A stretch of DNA of 42,415 nt, from positions 1 to 42,415 of the forward strand of contig CALQGY020000020.1 in the NCBI GenBank assembly GCA_943330235.2, given 5' to 3'. The stretch is from Candidatus Kuenenia stuttgartensis. GTDB taxonomy: Bacteria > Gemmatimonadota > Gemmatimonadetes > Gemmatimonadales > Gemmatimonadaceae. The notes beneath the pieces are model-generated. The model saw only the letters and a list, made by a program, of their open reading frames with translations. It did no database searches and was not told the DNA's origin. The translations under genes were made by a program, and so were the position numbers. Positions 40,472 through 42,415 of the stretch are shown piece by piece; position 1 is the stretch's first letter; every line of letters starts with the position of its first letter.

Positions 40472-42415
40472 GGCGCTGCGGTACGCGACGACGCACACTG
40501 AGGTGGTGTGTACCCACTGCGGCCTGCCGGTGCCCAGTGCGTTGATTGAGACCAACGCCGAGCGACAGTTCTGTTGCACTGGCTGCACGACCGCGTTTGC
40601 GATTTTGCGCGAGCACGGGTTGGAGCGGTACTACGAATTCCCCGAGAAGCGCGAGACGGCGGTACACACGAGCGGTCGCAGCTACGAGGAGTTCGATCAT
40701 CCGGCGTTCGCTGAGCGCTATGTGCGTGTGCAGCCTGATGGATTGTCGCGCATCGAGTTGTATCTCGAGGGCGTGCACTGCGCGTCGTGCGTGTGGCTGG
40801 TGGAGCGCATGCCCATGGTGGTACCCGGTGTGGTGCGCGCGGAGTTGCAGGTGCGTCGTGCGCTGGCGGTGCTGGAGTGGGACGCGTCCGCGGTGCCGCT
40901 GTCGACCGTGGCGCGCGCGTTGGATAGTCTGGGATATCCGCCGCATCCCTTCCGTGGTGTCGCGCGCGACGATATGCGGAAGCGTGAAGATCGCGCGATG
41001 CTGGTGCGCATCGGTATTGCCGGCGCCATCGCCATTAACGTGATGCTGGCGTCGTTGGCGCTGTACAGCGGCGAGTTGAATGGCATGGACGTGCAGTTCA
41101 CGCACTTCTTTCGCTGGATTTGCTTTGGGCTGATGGTGCCCACCTTCGCATGGCCGGGGCGCGTGTTCTTTACCGGCGCGTGGGCATCGCTGCGCACGCG
41201 GTCGTTGCATATGGATCTGCCCATCGCCATCGCGTTGGCCGTGGGGCTCATTCGCGGCGCCGTGAACACCGTCACCGATTCGGGGCCCGTGTATTTCGAC
41301 GGGCTCGCGCTGCTCATTTTTGCGCTGCTGGTGGGACGGTTTCTGCAGCAGCGCGGGCAGCGTCTGGCCACCGACGCGTCCGAGCTGTTGCACGCGCTCG
41401 CGCCCGTGTCGGCACGCATTGTGGAAGACGGCGTGACGCGCGATGTGCCCACCGACGCGCTGCTGCCCGGCATGGTGCTGGACGTGCGCGCGGGCGAGAG
41501 CTTTGCGGCCGACGGCACGGTGGTGGATGGGCGTTCGCAGGTGAATGCGGCGCTGCTCACCGGCGAATCGCGGCCCGTGCCGGTCATCACGGGCGAGCGC
41601 GTGTTTGCGGGGACGCACAACATCGAGGCGCCGCTCCGCGTGCGCGTGGAGGAGGCCGGCGAATCAAGCCGCATCGCCAAGTTGATGCAGCAGGTGGAAG
41701 AGAGCGCCCGTCGTCGTGCGCCGGTGGTACAGCTGGCGAACCGGATGGCCGGCATTTTTGTCGCGGTCGTGCTCACCGCGGCCGCGCTCACGTGGGTCAT
41801 CAAGACGCAGCGCCATGTGCCGTCGGCGCTGGATGATGCCCTCGCCCTGCTCATTGTCACCTGTCCCTGCGCGCTGGCGCTGGCCACACCGCTGGCCATT
41901 ACCGTGGCGGTCGGGCGCGCGGCCAATCGCGGCATGCTGATTAAGGGCGGCGACGCGCTGGAGCTGCTGGCCACCCAGGCCACGGTGGTGCTGGACAAGA
42001 CGGGCACCATTACCGAAGGCACCACCGCGCTGGCCACGTGGATTGGCCCCGACTGGGTGCAGCCGCTGGTGCTGGCGCTCGAGGAGGGCTCCTCGCACCC
42101 GTTGGCCGACGGCTTCCGGCGCGCCTGGCCCGCTGTGCGCGATGCCGCTTTGCGCGATGCCGCTTTGCGCGATGTCGCTTTGCGCGATGCCGCTGTACGC
42201 GATGCCGCTGTACGCGATGCCGCTGTACGCGACGCCGGAGTGCGCGACGGCGCAGGGGCCCGGCGCGTGACCGACGCGCGTCATGTGGCCGGCGGTGGGC
42301 TCGAGGGCGTGGTAGGCGGGCACCGGGTGCGGATCGGGTCGCCGCGGTTCGTGCGCGCGACGGTCACCGCGGTCGACCCCAACATTGCTGACGCACTGGC
42401 CGCGATGGACCCGAC
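40461..42415 (+). CDS. ccoI: Copper-transporting P-type ATPase CcoI (3' end outside window)
   Basis: At least 651 residues are visible and the frame runs off the window. The protein exports copper for cbb3 oxidase assembly. Motifs: N-terminal Cys-rich CTHC ... FCCTGC (about 17-42), heavy-metal-associated GVHCASC (104-110), TGES (367-370), the metal-binding CPC in membrane helix 6 (468-470), the phosphorylated DKTGT (512-516) and HP (546-547). The Cys-rich N-terminus is typical of FixI/CcoI. Just after HP, in the nucleotide-binding domain, an array of eight five-residue units (558-597, VRDAA/LRDAA type) is inserted. The start ATG 40461 overlaps the previous gene by 11 bp. Confidence 0.94.
   Translation, partial: MSAEALRYATTHTEVVCTHCGLPVPSALIETNAERQFCCTGCTTAFAILREHGLERYYEFPEKRETAVHTSGRSYEEFDHPAFAERYVRVQPDGLSRIELYLEGVHCASCVWLVERMPMVVPGVVRAELQVRRALAVLEWDASAVPLSTVARALDSLGYPPHPFRGVARDDMRKREDRAMLVRIGIAGAIAINVMLASLALYSGELNGMDVQFTHFFRWICFGLMVPTFAWPGRVFFTGAWASLRTRSLHMDLPIAIALAVGLIRGAVNTVTDSGPVYFDGLALLIFALLVGRFLQQRGQRLATDASELLHALAPVSARIVEDGVTRDVPTDALLPGMVLDVRAGESFAADGTVVDGRSQVNAALLTGESRPVPVITGERVFAGTHNIEAPLRVRVEEAGESSRIAKLMQQVEESARRRAPVVQLANRMAGIFVAVVLTAAALTWVIKTQRHVPSALDDALALLIVTCPCALALATPLAITVAVGRAANRGMLIKGGDALELLATQATVVLDKTGTITEGTTALATWIGPDWVQPLVLALEEGSSHPLADGFRRAWPAVRDAALRDAALRDVALRDAAVRDAAVRDAAVRDAGVRDGAGARRVTDARHVAGGGLEGVVGGHRVRIGSPRFVRATVTAVDPNIADALAAMDP
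42132..42251 (+). repeat. Eight-copy 15-bp tandem repeat inside ccoI
   Basis: Eight consecutive 15-bp units (consensus gctgtacgcgatgcc or gctttgcgcgatgcc) start at 42132 and run to 42251, the last two more diverged. Two sub-types form blocks (ttg-type copies 2-4, gta-type copies 5-7). All are in the ccoI frame and encode A-[VL]-R-D-[AV], 40 extra residues after the HP motif. Gains or losses of units keep the frame. Confidence 0.95.

Noticed and set aside
40377-42037. Two long minus-strand frames opposite ccoI
   Set aside because: ccoI has intact TGES, CPC and DKTGT motifs in the plus frame; the reverse frames are compositionally biased shadows.
42132-42251. CRISPR array
   Set aside because: Units are contiguous with no spacers and are in frame within ccoI; a tandem repeat, not CRISPR. 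The same applies to the arrays at 6062, 19433 and 21130.

Overview
The window is about 42 kb of GC-rich, gene-dense bacterial chromosome. Nothing in it looks like a plasmid backbone, prophage, insertion sequence or CRISPR array, and I recognised no rRNA or tRNA. The gene mix suggests a free-living aerobic, Gram-negative-type heterotroph, most likely a Gemmatimonadota (Gemmatimonas-like) chromosome. Reasons include Tat and lipoprotein signal peptides, a cbb3 oxidase with fused CcoN-CcoO, a b6-type cytochrome b fused to a diheme cytochrome c, a diheme lipoprotein resembling reaction-centre cytochrome subunits, and ornithine-lipid genes. The phylum is an inference from gene content and style; no marker gene settles it.

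Layout. 1-3014: tail of a VanZ-like membrane protein, then a convergent operon of a small unknown protein and a DEAD-box helicase with a DbpA-type RNA-binding end. 3111-4361: a eukaryote-like SET-domain methyltransferase and a diheme cytochrome lipoprotein. 4349-10413, all minus strand: NmrA-like, cupin, SDR, IlvE, YaeQ, RidA-like lipoprotein, patatin-like lipoprotein and a PaiA-like acetyltransferase. 10518-17486: formate-tetrahydrofolate ligase, YigZ, an RhlE-type helicase, a LacI-type regulator and an MsbA-type ABC exporter. 17631-21091: acyl-ACP desaturase, ankyrin protein, creatininase-family protein and an exported cytochrome b562-like protein. 21464-23784: Rieske protein plus the cytochrome b/diheme c fusion. 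23828-31607, all minus strand and mostly overlapping: esterase, M19 dipeptidase, three tandem paralogous NAD-binding epimerase-like enzymes (the first with a Tat signal), a Tlc-type nucleotide transporter-like protein and a surface-type regulatory-domain protein. 31798-33491: OlsB/OlsA-like pair for ornithine lipids. 33473-34497: acetyltransferase and a DUF411 metal-binding protein. 34709-end: ccoNO-Q-P-G-H, a DsbD_2/SafE-like membrane protein and CcoI, still open at the window edge.

How the parts work together. Two respiratory modules stand out. The Rieske/cytochrome b-c fusion would oxidise quinol and pass electrons through its own c hemes; the cbb3 oxidase would reduce oxygen, with CcoG, CcoH, the SafE-like protein, CcoI and perhaps the divergent DUF411 protein supplying copper and assembly. 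Small cytochromes (the PufC-like lipoprotein and the b562-like protein) could act as carriers.

The most unusual structural signal is a set of 13-15 bp tandem repeats at four places. Two are in frame inside genes: eight five-residue units in the nucleotide-binding domain of CcoI, and the signal peptide of the patatin-like lipoprotein. Two are in intergenic spacers. A second signal is a nested palindrome at 15511-15674, with 32-bp arms that enclose a strong terminator. Several intergenic or gene-end positions carry long perfect hairpins with little or no U-tract.
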